Positions 34,394-44,859 of a stretch of 64,000 nt of DNA are shown piece after piece. The position numbers and the translations under genes are program-made. Below the pieces are notes generated by a model. It saw nothing but the letters and a program-made list of their open reading frames with translations. It made no database searches and was not told the DNA's origin. This stretch comes from Symsagittifera roscoffensis (Eukaryota > Xenacoelomorpha > Acoela > Convolutidae): contig NC_087065.1 in the NCBI RefSeq assembly GCF_963678635.1, forward strand, positions 27,797,254 through 27,861,253, given 5' to 3'. The first letter of the stretch is position 1; every line of letters starts with the position of its first letter.

Positions 34394-36080
34394 ATTGCGG
34401 GAAGTTGTCAAACATATACAGTGGGAAATTGCTATTCGCAATTTCCATCGTAGAAAACTAGAGTAGAGCTGTCCTATCTGATACAGGAGACAAAACAAAT
34501 ACGAGAGCAGAGCTAAAATCAACTGGACCAGTGTGAACCTTCAACGGAAAGGCGGACAAGTGAAGTCTCCCAATGGTCCAGATCCAAAACTATATTCTTG
34601 AGTTAAAACTTATTTCCCTTGATTGGAACTCATCGTTAGAAAACTTCTTAAGTTATATTTGATTACATTTATGCCAGAGTCATTAATTAGTTTAATTACT
34701 CTGTTTCTCAAGCGTAATGCTATGTTAGTACCTAATTTAATTTTCTCGAGTGTGTTTTATGACTGTTATGTTGAGATAAGGCGAGTTTTAGGTTGATCCA
34801 TCTGAAATGGATCAAAGTTCCACCGTCTAATAAAAAGTAACTTAACGGATTGTTCCGACCCTGTTTTTAACGGCGTTTGTGTATTTTGGGTATCTCGAGA
34901 CCTAAATATGGGGACGTTCTTGTTTTCTAGAGTGGGGGAATATTTTAGTAGTGGCGTTTAAGCTGTAACGGGTTCTAGTCTCATGTCGCAAGCGAACCGA
35001 ATTGGCTCCGACCGTTTTTGAGGTAGAAAAACACAAGAGATAGTGTCCCTGACTCTTGAGCCAATGGTTATAGGGCCTATTTTTCTTAAGCCTCATATGT
35101 GACCGAAGTAGGCGACTGTTACATAGTGTTTTTATTGCGCTCATGGGTGTTTTTACGACATCATGACTACGGAGTCGAACCCACTTGACACAGCTCCGGG
35201 CTGCATGCCCATTCTAGAGTACCGGTGGTACGGTTCAGCGGAAACGTGTAAACCTTCCAGTTGAACCGTGATAGCTTTTTAAGAAAACTTGAGAAAACTT
35301 CCTGGTACGCTCTCGAAACGAGGCTTAGCTAACCAAGTAAGGGGTGGTTACTAGGGGGACAAAAAACAAGAAAAAAGTATAGAAATAGGAACAAAAACCA
35401 TAAAACAAAAATGACAGTGACTTTGATACCAGATTAGTTGGATCAAACCTTTATAATAATTAAATAGTATACCCATACTGTTTTATAAGACCGATCGTTT
35501 CGATCAATCTAGCAATCTAAACCAGTAACTTCAAAAAGGTGCCCAAGTGGGGGGCGTTTTTAAGGGTTTTCAGATAGCTTGCAACCTAGCCGGACCTCTA
35601 GGAGACTTGACTGGAAGAGGTGACCAGCCGAGTGGGAGAGTGGTTCACAAGAACAGAACCGGACCACTAGGAAACTTGACTGGAAGAGGTGACCAGCCAA
35701 GTGGGAAGGTGGTGCTGGTGTCAGGTGCAGTGCACGTCAAGGGGACAACCAGCACGGGATCACTACAACAAGAAGAGGACGCACGGGGGTGTTCTCAATT
35801 CTTTTGGGACAAAAGAGAGAAAGCTTGGGACAGCAAGAAGAAGTGGAGTGACGGTACTAAAGGGTCTTGATACAGGTAGGATTAATTGAATCAAAAGCAC
35901 TAGGACTAGTTAGAACACGATAGTGTTACGATCACGAATTAGTAGACTTTTAACAAAATCTTAGAAGGAACAGTAAAGTAGTTTTTCTTTTTATTAGCAA
36001 AACTTTTTTTTGTTTATTTAATATTTTCTTTTAGAGTAGGATTTTGTAAATACCAATATTGTAAATAGAATCAATTGTAA
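34394..36080 (+). other. E1 leader (between LTR and gag)
   Basis: About 1.7 kb with no conserved frame. Just after the LTR is a perfect 9-bp hairpin GGAAATTGC-TATTC-GCAATTTCC (34424-34446). At 35590-35727 a 69-bp unit (CCGGACC-CTAGGA-ACTTGACTGGAAGAGG...) is duplicated in tandem, keeping a 107-codon frame open (35547-35870) whose repeated part reads LTGRGDQPSG. That may be chance or a small leader peptide. The leader could carry packaging and translation-initiation signals. Confidence 0.5.
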
Positions 36081-38963
36081 ATGGAAATCATGAGACGGAG
36101 CAGGGTACCGGTGGCTGAAAAAAGATCTACAGAATCAAGGACAAAAAATAACTCGTCGCTACGTAAAACGGCATCCATGGGCCCAAAAGTAACCAGGAAG
36201 AACTTTTCAGTTAGCATGGTCAACACGAGGAGTAATACGGAGAACAAAACAAAAGAGGGCATGGAAGGGAAACAAGCAGAACCCGCCATCGAGGTTGACC
36301 TAGAGACACCGGACCAGAGTGTGGATGAGGTGGAGAAGAAGACGACGGAGTCAACACCGATGCCAAATGCAGAAGAACCAAATCCAAAGTCCATGGAGTT
36401 CTCGTCGATAGACACTGTGGAAGACACAACGGGCAACACGCCAGAAACGGTAAAGGACGAGTCTCAAGCAAAAAGAACGTCATTCACTGAAAGGTTGGCA
36501 ATGATGGTCGGGATGAAACCAAGAGACATAGTGACGGAGGAACCAAAGACCGAGAAAGGCAAAACATTCGGAACAGTTTCCACGAAAATGACACACACCG
36601 ACCAAAACGAAGACCAGATGAGACCGGGAACAGCAGCCAACAACAGGGCAACAACTGACCATGAAACAACTACTCTTGAGCTAGGCGATTCGATGGCAAA
36701 GCTAGATCAGATTGACAAGAGACTAAAGCACAGCGAGGAGGATAGAGATGTGATAAAGAAAGAATTAAGATACAACAAACATGAGTACCTGGACAGCTAT
36801 TTCAATCTAGCGAAAGCAACAGAGGAAAAACTTCAGCAGATGTCGGACAAGGTAGATACCACTGATGGAGAACGAAACAAAAACATCAAGAAAGACATGC
36901 AAGAAATGAAGCAACGATATGACGCAGTGAATAGCCAGTTGGGGAGTTTGGAAACGAGAATGGATACGATGAGTAGGGACCAGGCTGAAAGTTCATGTGC
37001 GATACAGGCAAAATTAGACGCAATCTTGAGGAACTCAACGTCACAGGACAGGCCAGCAGCGGAGCGAACGCAAGGCAACAGAGTCGACTTCGTGGAACCA
37101 CAACGGAGCAAACGGCAGTCAACACCGTTACCATTACCCCGGGATGCCGCGAGTGCAGCACCGGGGGGGGGCAAAGCGATTATGAAAAGTGGAACAGCAA
37201 ACACAACGGGTGGTCCAGGGGACTCAACGACTCACAACAACGTGGGACCGGATGTCATGACATGGGCAAGCACCTGGGAAATGATGAACAGAACACTAGA
37301 AGCCTTTGCCACAAGGAACACCGACTCGAGTGACAGAGGAAGCAACAAATCCACGAAAACTTTCAAAAAACCGAAAGAATTCAAGGATGATTCAGATGGA
37401 TGCATTGACACTTGGGTAGAAGTCATGAGGTTGCACTTGGAACAAGACAACTTGAACGATGAGAGGCAAGCATGCACAGCGATTTTCAGCAACTTGGAAG
37501 GCACGGCATTGAAATGCGTGGTGGCGAAGAAAGAAGAAGAACGCGACACTGCGGATAAAATCTTCGAGATATTGTTAAATCGATTCGGGTCAGGCATGAA
37601 GGGTCATCAAGCGATGATGCGATTTGAAAAGAGAAGGCAAAGGGACGATGAATCGATAGACAGGTTCCTAGATGATCTTGAGAGCTTCAGACGAAGGAGT
37701 GACCCGGAAGAGTCCACCAATAGAAGGAACTTTAGCATCGCCTCAAAGTTCATTGATGGGGTAAAGAGTGATGACTTGAGAACAATGTTAGCAACATACT
37801 ATACATTGTCAAAAGACAGTGCACCGACTCCAGAAGAGATGAGACAGAAGTCAAGAGAGTACATGCTAATGAAACCCAAAAAATACTCGTATTCAGATAA
37901 CAGGAATACGCAAGGGGGGAATCAACCACAAAGGTCGTCATGGTACAAGCCCAGAGATGACATGGACAAACGTAGATCATGTGCAAACTGCGGGTCAGCT
38001 GATCATCACGTGGCGGATTGCACAACATACAAGCAGGGCATGAAGAGTTGGGGATATGCACCTGATGAGGAAGATATGAGCCAGATGGAGGAACACGAAT
38101 TCTATAGCGGCTTGATCATCAAAATAGGTGCAAGATGCTTCTTCTGCAACCAAGAGGGGCACTTCAGGATGGACTGTCCGTTGTTCTGGGAGGCAGTCAA
38201 GAACCAGAGTCACCCCAAACACAAGTTGGCGTTAGCAGCGGTGCAGAACCAGAGAAATAGACAAGGTGATTTTGAAACGAAAAACTTAGAAACACCAAGT
38301 GCGGAACTGCCAACGAAAACAGTGAAAGCTGTAACGCAAGTTAATAGTGCAATAGAAGCCACGGCCAGGAACGCCCTAGAGATAAATTATGAGAAAGCGG
38401 CGGCGGAAGCTATCAATAAAGTGAAACAGGACCTGGCGGCGAAAGAAATAGAACAACGACTAAAGCAAGAGATCGAAAGACAAAAAATGAACGAGGCAAT
38501 AGGTTGCTCGCAGTCAATACCAGAGGCTGTAGTGGGGTCGACAAAAAGTCGAAACTGCAACACTGTAAAACTGGTGACGGGGAAGCCATTCGGCATAACG
38601 AAGATTGGAGCCAGAATAATGTCAATAATCACCGTGGGCGGCCATGAGGTAACGAGAAACTTGAGCGAACCCAGCGACCAGACAATAATGCACATTGATG
38701 TGTACGCAGATTACTTGAATGGTATAAGCCCACAAACGACTTCTAGAGCATTGAGGGCACTACTCACAAGACGGGGTAGCAGGTCAGTCCGAGTTGATAA
38801 CAGGTACACAGAAGCTTATGGTCCGCATGAGGTGATGCTAAATATAGATGGGATCAACATCTACACAAAAACAATGATAACATGTGATGAAAATCTAGTG
38901 GCAGATCTACGTAGGAAAAGAAGCGTTGAAAGTGAGATCGATTGGACACTGCGCCATGCTTGA
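36081..38963 (+). CDS. E1 Gag polyprotein
   Basis: An intact 960-residue frame from ATG 36081, long for a Ty3/Gypsy Gag. It forms the particle and packages the RNA. A charged, low-complexity N-terminus (1-195) is followed by a predicted coiled coil (about 195-325, e.g. SMAKLDQIDKRLKHSEEDRD). A capsid-like retrotransposon-gag domain lies at about 429-600 (KKPKEFKDDSDGCIDTWVEV, then FEKRRQRDDESIDRFLDDL). Two CCHC zinc knuckles follow: CANCGSADHHVADC (about 634) and CFFCNQEGHFRMDC (about 685). The ~260 residues after the knuckles are unusual and include a segment (GITKIGARIMSIITVGG) like the start of a protease-proximal domain. The frame ends in TGA 38961-38963, overlapping protease. Confidence 0.9.
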   Translation: MEIMRRSRVPVAEKRSTESRTKNNSSLRKTASMGPKVTRKNFSVSMVNTRSNTENKTKEGMEGKQAEPAIEVDLETPDQSVDEVEKKTTESTPMPNAEEPNPKSMEFSSIDTVEDTTGNTPETVKDESQAKRTSFTERLAMMVGMKPRDIVTEEPKTEKGKTFGTVSTKMTHTDQNEDQMRPGTAANNRATTDHETTTLELGDSMAKLDQIDKRLKHSEEDRDVIKKELRYNKHEYLDSYFNLAKATEEKLQQMSDKVDTTDGERNKNIKKDMQEMKQRYDAVNSQLGSLETRMDTMSRDQAESSCAIQAKLDAILRNSTSQDRPAAERTQGNRVDFVEPQRSKRQSTPLPLPRDAASAAPGGGKAIMKSGTANTTGGPGDSTTHNNVGPDVMTWASTWEMMNRTLEAFATRNTDSSDRGSNKSTKTFKKPKEFKDDSDGCIDTWVEVMRLHLEQDNLNDERQACTAIFSNLEGTALKCVVAKKEEERDTADKIFEILLNRFGSGMKGHQAMMRFEKRRQRDDESIDRFLDDLESFRRRSDPEESTNRRNFSIASKFIDGVKSDDLRTMLATYYTLSKDSAPTPEEMRQKSREYMLMKPKKYSYSDNRNTQGGNQPQRSSWYKPRDDMDKRRSCANCGSADHHVADCTTYKQGMKSWGYAPDEEDMSQMEEHEFYSGLIIKIGARCFFCNQEGHFRMDCPLFWEAVKNQSHPKHKLALAAVQNQRNRQGDFETKNLETPSAELPTKTVKAVTQVNSAIEATARNALEINYEKAAAEAINKVKQDLAAKEIEQRLKQEIERQKMNEAIGCSQSIPEAVVGSTKSRNCNTVKLVTGKPFGITKIGARIMSIITVGGHEVTRNLSEPSDQTIMHIDVYADYLNGISPQTTSRALRALLTRRGSRSVRVDNRYTEAYGPHEVMLNIDGINIYTKTMITCDENLVADLRRKRSVESEIDWTLRHA

Positions 38964-38969
38964 GGAAGA
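38952..38969 (+). promoter_or_regulatory. Gag/protease junction: +1 frame overlap at GCT-TGA-G
   Basis: The Gag frame ends GCT TGA (stop 38961-38963). The protease frame is +1 relative to it and is open from 38899, giving a 65-nt overlap. The first ATG of the protease frame (38956) overlaps the stop as ATGCTTGA. Two routes are possible: +1 shifting at the slow UGA, as at the UCC-UGA site of antizyme mRNAs, or termination-reinitiation at the overlapping ATG. A -1 shift would not reach the protease frame. Confidence 0.5.
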
Positions 38970-39489
38970 TGCAATGCACGTCGGGACAGAGGCAGATGTA
39001 TCAGCACTTGTGCTCGACATAAGTGGCAAGAAGTTTCGGTTACGTGGGTTACTTGATACGGGAGCGGTCTTGAGCGTTATACCAATCGAAACTTGGGAAC
39101 GAATGGGCTTCAACAAAAATGATTTGATAGACTCGAGAATACGGTTGTCAGCTGCAAACAAAGGGGCGCTGCGGGTGCTGGGCAGAACGCCAATAATAGC
39201 CCTAAATCTGAGGGAACGCAACCTGTGGATGAGCTTTCTTGTGGTAGAAAACCTAGCTGAGTCTGACCAATTCATTTTAGGCAGAGACTTCATCAGGAAC
39301 TTCGATGTAACGATTGATCTAAACAACGCAATGTTCAGGATACGGAACCCGGATAAGAGGTACGCAATTAAACCGGTAAATTTAATAATGGCGAATGAGA
39401 ACAAAGCACCGGTATTCTTGAGTAGGAGGGTGAGGCTAAAGGCGAACGAAGCGGCGATCGTAAGCTTGCGAACGAAGAAATTACAATGA
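38956..39489 (+). CDS. E1 aspartic protease (pol N-terminus)
   Basis: Retropepsin-type protease that would cleave the Gag and Pol polyproteins. LRGLLDTGAVLSVIP around 39046-39090 holds the DTGA active site. The second conserved element, FILGRDFIRNFDVTIDL, fits the flap/ILG-DF region. The frame is open from 38899, with ATG at 38956. It closes at 39487-39489 because of a one-base insertion near 39475: in E2 the same region continues without break into reverse transcriptase. So this was the start of a longer Pol polyprotein. Confidence 0.8.
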   Translation: MLEEDAMHVGTEADVSALVLDISGKKFRLRGLLDTGAVLSVIPIETWERMGFNKNDLIDSRIRLSAANKGALRVLGRTPIIALNLRERNLWMSFLVVENLAESDQFILGRDFIRNFDVTIDLNNAMFRIRNPDKRYAIKPVNLIMANENKAPVFLSRRVRLKANEAAIVSLRTKKLQ

Positions 39490-40291
39490 ACTAAGTGACA
39501 ACAAGCAGGTATGCATAGTCCAAAATCCAAATAGTCAAAGTGCTGCTGTTTTAGGAAGATCCTTCTCAATAAAGAAGAGCGGTCTCTGTGTCAGTATCTT
39601 GTTGAATACTCTTGACATACCAATCACGATACAGAGCGGGAGGAAGCTGGGATATGCTTTACCCGTAAAAACTCGATATGAAGTGACTGAAAACCAAAAA
39701 CAAAATGAAGTTGTTAATTGTCCCAATCATAGGGACAAAATTTGTATCTTGAGACGATTGAAGAAAATAAAAGGTTCATCAGGTCTTGTGAAATCACTTA
39801 AGTCAGAGACAGACGATGGGCTATCGAGCTGTTCGAATTTTCCGGAACGGCCCACACTAGATAAAATGCAGAGTGATAAACCGGTCCTACCGGAAATTGA
39901 ACATTTAAGAGGCAAGATAACGGACGAACATCTCGAAGCCATCAAGGACGTATTAGAACGGAACAAGGAAGTTTTTTCGAGACATAAGGCAGACATCGGG
40001 TGTTGTAATTTTGTTGAGCATGAAATAGAACTTGAGGAGAATGCGGTACCGCACAGGGAGGGGGCGAGGCGCTTGACCACACACAAATCGGATGCGTGTA
40101 GAAAAGAGATCGAAACGCTACTAGAGTATGATATGATAGAACCATCCAAATCAACGTGGGCGTGTGGAGTAGTGATGGCCAAAAAGAAAGGCGACCAATT
40201 GAGGTTTTGTTGTGACTTTCGATACCTGAACTCCGTCACGGCGAAGGATGCCTATCCCATACCTAGGATTGATGAGAGCCTCTCGGAGTGA
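39476..40291 (+). pseudogene. E1 reverse transcriptase, N-terminal segment
   Basis: The frame continuing from protease after the frameshift at ~39475. It carries a linker conserved with E2 (SETDDGLSSCSNF), then the finger region of the RT: VPHREGARRLTTHKSDACRK, EYDMIEPSKSTWACGVVMAKKK, and LRFCCDFRYLNSVTAKDAYP, which is the Gypsy RT signature around motif 1 and 2. A TGA at 40289-40291 interrupts it; E2 has a sense codon at the aligned position. The same frame continues open beyond the stop, so a single substitution broke it. Confidence 0.8.
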
Positions 40292-41254
40292 GGTGATGCA
40301 AAGTTCTTTACGACTCTTGATTTAGGTTCGGCCTTCCGGCAAGTACCGCTCAGGAAGCAGGACAGGGACAAGACAGGGTTCGCCTGCGAGTTGGGTCTGT
40401 TTCAATGGAAACGGATGCCGTTTGGTCTTTGCAATGCCACCGCCACATTTCGACGGTTGATAGCACACGCGCTGATAGGTGTAACGAAGAAGTACGGCAA
40501 TCTGGTAATGTGCTATGTGGATGACGTGGTAATAGCGACTCCCACACTAGAAGACCACATTGAGAGACTTGACGAGGTGTTTGCGTGTATGAAGAGGTCG
40601 GGGCTAAAGTGTAAACCGTCAAAGTGCGAGATACTCAAGAATTCATTAAAATACTTGGGCAGAATGGTGGACAGGCATGGTATCAGACCGGATCCAGATG
40701 CAGTGGAAGCTGTTCTAACTTGGAAATCGCCAAAAATGGAACATCAGTTGATGAGCTTCCTGGGTTTTGCGAACTACTACAGGGAATTCATCAAGGGATA
40801 TGCGGACAAGGTATACCCTATGCAGCAGTTAATGAGACACAAAGGCAAGAAGTTCACGTGGAACAACGCAGCAGAAGAGTCATTTCAGAGAATAAAGAAA
40901 GAATTGTGCGAAGCACCAGTACTAGGGATGCCAACAGAGAAAGGGATGTACGTGCTGGACACGGATGCGTCGGTAGTGGCGATTTCTGGAATTCTCCATC
41001 AGGAACAAGAATGGAACGGGAAAACAGTAGCGTACGGGAGCAAAGTCTTAAGTGACACGGAAATGAAGTACGGGGCACCGAAAGCAGAGATGTTCGCGGT
41101 GGTTACCTTTGTCGAGAAATATAGAGCATACCTAGACAGCGAGCCATTCAAGCTGCGAGTCGACAACAGGGCACTAAGCTGGCTGAAGACGTACTCAATG
41201 GACCAAAGTTGGGAGGTGGATAGTTCGCCTGGTTGGGTACAACATGATAATTGA
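40292..41254 (+). pseudogene. E1 reverse transcriptase catalytic part and RNase H
   Basis: Same frame as the preceding segment after the TGA. The palm domain shows FTTLDLGSAFRQVP (first catalytic Asp), MPFGLCNATATFRRLI and CYVDDVVIA (YVDD, 40514-40525), followed by the thumb region YLGRMVDRHGIRPDP and FLGFANYYREFIKGYA. RNase H begins at LDTDASVVAISGILHQEQ (first Asp), then PKAEMFAVV (Glu) and RVDNRALSWL (Asp). A frameshift near 41210 (net loss of bases after MDQS) moves the reading to the next frame. It is clearly a former functional RT/RNase H. Confidence 0.85.
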
Positions 41255-42731
41255 GCATAGAACACGAGACAAACATCAAAAAGCTGACAGCTTCAGTAAG
41301 AAGACGGAGTTCTACGAAAGACAAGAACAGAGGGAGGCAGATAGACCCGAAATCAAGGATGGCTTCTCTTTCATGGATAAGGAAACGTACGACAGTCTTC
41401 CACTCACGAGATGGCTAGACAAATCAGGCAAACCAATAGAAGATCACCCCGAATTACCAAAAGAACCTCCGGAGAAAACAATCTTGAAGAAGAACCGAGG
41501 GATGCCGATAGGGATAATACTCATGTCAAAGATTGTGAGGGAGACGCTCAAGGCAAAAGGCTATGATCTTAACCAGGTAGAAACGGGAGATGCACAAATA
41601 GATGATGACTTAATGAGGTTACTCGAGAAACTAGCAGATGACAAATCCGTGATCCAAGAAAAGGGTAAGGAGGAACCGGAGGTCACAATACTGCGAAGGA
41701 GCGAGATAATTAGTGATTTCCCATCGAAGGTGACTGACCCTGATGGGAAAGAAGTCGTGCAGTCACTGGCTGAAAAACTCCCTGACGACATACTTGAACA
41801 GACTTGGGTTAGGAAAAAGAAAGTGGCGTTCAAAGAAGAAGCTGAATACCTGGGACTAGGTCAAGATTCCGGGGAGTGGTCCACGTCCAAGGAGGAAGAG
41901 GACACTGAAGAAGGAAATTTGTCCGGGGAGTGTGAACTATGGGATGAGGACTCGAATGAGAGCAGCGAAAATCAGGATAGTCTATGCATGATATTGGCGG
42001 AAGAGAAGATTAGACACCGCGACAGGGAATTACAAACAGATCCATCCTCAGGAACGTACAATTTGGACGTACAAGAAGTACGAGGAGGTGAAGAACTTGA
42101 AAGAATTGCAGTTTCGAGCAAACCATTCAGGGAACTCTCATGCAACTCAAATGTCAGAACGAATCTGGTACCGGAAGATGCTAAGAAGATCGTGAAGAGG
42201 ATAATATGCGTGAAGCTGAATGATGACATCCACAACCCTGGGGAAATGAATGGACAGATCATGGCACTAAAGGAACATGTCAAGGCGAGATATAGGCTGC
42301 CGGACCTGATAAGAGCCCAAAAGAATGGCAAGATGACAAGTAACCTCTCCAAATGGATCCGGACGGTGTCCAAGGAGAAAGGGGAACTCGAGGAAGACAG
42401 CTGCAAGATCTTGAGCCAGTTCTACAAAGAGAAGAAAGATTTACTCTATCACACAGCTGACGGGGTGGTAGCGTGCAAGAGAAAAGATGAGGAGAAGATA
42501 TTACATAAGCACAACCTCATCATATTACCACAATTGTATCAGACAGAGGTGTTATTCAGATCGCACGATCAGATGGGACACCAAGGGATAGACAAGGTGC
42601 AACAAAGAATACTTCACAGGTTTGATTGGCCAGGATTGAGGAAAGCTTGCGAGAGATGGGTGAATGCATGCCTGGGCATGCCTACAAGTAAAAGACCCGA
42701 GGAAGATGAAATTCCCACTCAAGTCGGTTGA
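41215..42731 (+). pseudogene. E1 Pol middle region: RNase H end, acidic linker, integrase zinc finger
   Basis: The frame begins with the end of RNase H (MIIEHRTRDKHQKADSFSKK). A ~300-residue acidic linker follows that is poorly conserved with E2 in sequence but similar in character (EEEDTEEGNLSGECELWDED). Then comes a conserved block, LKEHVKARYRLPDLIRAQ, through DLLYHTADGVVACKRK to the integrase N-terminal HHCC-type finger around HDQMGHQGIDKV...CERWVNACL. A frameshift near 42675, inside the CxxC of that finger, passes to the integrase frame. The large linker between RNase H and integrase is unusual for Gypsy elements. Confidence 0.75.
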
Positions 42732-44859
42732 AAGCTCAGAATTTAATGAAGTGGTGCAGATAGACCATCAAAAGATATGCATGACGGATTCGGGGTATAA
42801 CCAGATACTGGTTATAATAGACTTCTTCACAAAGTTGGCAGAAGCGGTGCCGTGTCAAACAGCCTCGGCAGAGGAGACTTGTGACCACCTGATAACTCAT
42901 TGGATATCAAGGTGTGGTTGTCCAATGACTTTTCAGTCAGACAACGGCAAGGCCTTTGTGGGGGATTTGACCAAAGAATTAATGAAGAGGTCACACATTG
43001 CTCAAGCACACTCAACGACTTACCATCCTCAGACCAACGCGCTGGTAGAGAGACAGAATAGAACGTTGGTGAACATGCTGAGGGTATACTGCTCAAGATA
43101 CATGACAGACTGGGATAAATATCTGCCGCAAGTCGTAGGGGCGTACAACAGTACGCAACACTCAACAACGGGTATCAGTCCTTTCATGATGTTGACCGGC
43201 AGGAAGAGAGCAATGCCCTGGACATTCTTTTACCCAGAATACGAAGGGAAGAGGACGTCGCCTCAAGCTTACGTGAAAGAAGCGATCAGGAGACAGCAGG
43301 AACTGAACGAGCTATGCAGGAGGAACACTGCGCAAGCACAAATGAGACAGCGCAAGAAATATGATGAAAAGATATTACAGGCGAAGCCATATGAGGTGGG
43401 CCAGTACGTGTGGGTTTTCCAGAATGTCATACCGCCCAAAGGGACAAAGAAACTACTCAAGAAATGGAGAGGACCATTCATGATAACAGAAGTACATCAA
43501 CAAGGACGGTTCTTCCGCTTGAGTACTGGGCGAGCAGCACATTATGAAAATCTGAAGCCTCATGTTCCATCCCCAGAGGACTGGTGTATACCAAAGGACA
43601 TGGAGGGACTTGAGTACCTACTGGTGGAGCCAGCATGTGAAGTGAACGAAAGAGGCACCAGAGAGAAAAATGGTGGCAATAAGAACTTGAGCTTGGATGA
43701 CAATGAAGAAATAGAAGCGGACTCTGAAACGGAATCTTTTGTGGAAGAAGACTGGAACGATCCGGAGCAAGGTGAGGTGCCGAAGTGGACAGAACCAGAC
43801 TTATCAATATCAGCGGGGACAAGGAGTGGCAATCGCAAATGGACAGGCATGAGGTACAACAGGTACGGAGACGATTTCCTGATTGATAAGATACAGCCCG
43901 ATGACCTAAGCAAAGAGCTACTAAGTGTGGGCGAACTAGCAGGTGATGACGAATGGCAAATCATCAATGATAATGAACACTACCCACAGGAAGACCACTT
44001 GACACCAGAGCGGGAGACGGATTTGGAACAGAGCGAGATAGAGAGGAGGGAGAATACGAACTTGAGGATACTAGAATGGATGCGCGATGTCAAGAACGGA
44101 GGCGACAAAGGACAATGCATACCACAAGTGGACGTATCAGCGGGAAAGTACATGAAAACGGAAAATTCCCTCTTCGGCTGGACAGCAACAGACAGGCCGC
44201 TAGAGATTCCACCAGACCATATGAACCCAGCACCATCGACGGGGACGTCGATAAATATTTTTGTCCCGGGAGTGGGGGTAGGACTTACCCACACCGAAAA
44301 TTTGATGATAAAGAAACTCAGGGAAGTGAGAGAAACGAGCGGACTGGAATTGGATGGGGAGGAGGCTGAGCCTACCATAGGGCGGAATTTCAAAACGAAA
44401 TTTGAAATACCAAACGAATACTCGGAAAACATCCTGATAACGGATAGCGACTTCATTCTGTCAGACAGAACTCGCGCAATCTGTATCACGGCGGACATGA
44501 GTTTCAAATCAAGACTGGAGGCCGACTTCAAGAGAGAGTACCAGAACGTGGAGTTTCTGTTTAGACAGAGACCGGGACTGGGAGGAATGGCTGCGCTTGC
44601 ACCATCAATAGCACAAGTCCCGGGCAAATACCTGTGCTTCCTAGTGACGAGGGTCAATGACAGGAACACGATCGATCCTGAACACGTGATGTTGGCACTA
44701 ACAAGACTACGAGACTTCATGATTGAAAGAAGGATAACGGAGGTTTCAATGCCGGTCTATGACCCAAACAGGGGCAAGTTGAGCCCAAGGGAATTACACG
44801 CTATCCTACATGTGGTCTTCGCGGAAACGGAGATAATGGTACATCTGCACAAGAAATAG
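42664..44859 (+). CDS. E1 integrase with GPY/F module, acidic tail and macro-like C-terminus
   Basis: A 731-codon frame. The integrase catalytic triad is D34 (VQIDHQK), D93 (FQSDNGKAF) and E129 (ALVERQNRTL), a D-x58-D-x35-E spacing, so the core is complete. The GPY/F module follows (KKWRGPFMITEVH, about 265-275). An acidic linker (about 330-520) leads to a motif GVGVGLTHTE (about 536-545) also found in E2. Residues about 588-731 match the plan of a TARG1/OARD1-type macro domain: AICITADMSFKSRLEADFK, GKYLCFLVTRV, then SMPVYDPNRGKLSPRELHA and a final VVFAETEIMVHLH strand. The true start is upstream in the broken Pol frame. The stop at 44857-44859 closes pol. Confidence 0.85.
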   Translation: MHAWACLQVKDPRKMKFPLKSVESSEFNEVVQIDHQKICMTDSGYNQILVIIDFFTKLAEAVPCQTASAEETCDHLITHWISRCGCPMTFQSDNGKAFVGDLTKELMKRSHIAQAHSTTYHPQTNALVERQNRTLVNMLRVYCSRYMTDWDKYLPQVVGAYNSTQHSTTGISPFMMLTGRKRAMPWTFFYPEYEGKRTSPQAYVKEAIRRQQELNELCRRNTAQAQMRQRKKYDEKILQAKPYEVGQYVWVFQNVIPPKGTKKLLKKWRGPFMITEVHQQGRFFRLSTGRAAHYENLKPHVPSPEDWCIPKDMEGLEYLLVEPACEVNERGTREKNGGNKNLSLDDNEEIEADSETESFVEEDWNDPEQGEVPKWTEPDLSISAGTRSGNRKWTGMRYNRYGDDFLIDKIQPDDLSKELLSVGELAGDDEWQIINDNEHYPQEDHLTPERETDLEQSEIERRENTNLRILEWMRDVKNGGDKGQCIPQVDVSAGKYMKTENSLFGWTATDRPLEIPPDHMNPAPSTGTSINIFVPGVGVGLTHTENLMIKKLREVRETSGLELDGEEAEPTIGRNFKTKFEIPNEYSENILITDSDFILSDRTRAICITADMSFKSRLEADFKREYQNVEFLFRQRPGLGGMAALAPSIAQVPGKYLCFLVTRVNDRNTIDPEHVMLALTRLRDFMIERRITEVSMPVYDPNRGKLSPRELHAILHVVFAETEIMVHLHKK

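Noticed and set aside
38907-39569. Long antisense frames across gag-pol and ORF3 (e.g. 39569-38907, 44720-43980, 48912-48307)
   Set aside because: They mirror well-supported sense genes and have no motifs. They are shadows of GC-balanced coding sequence.
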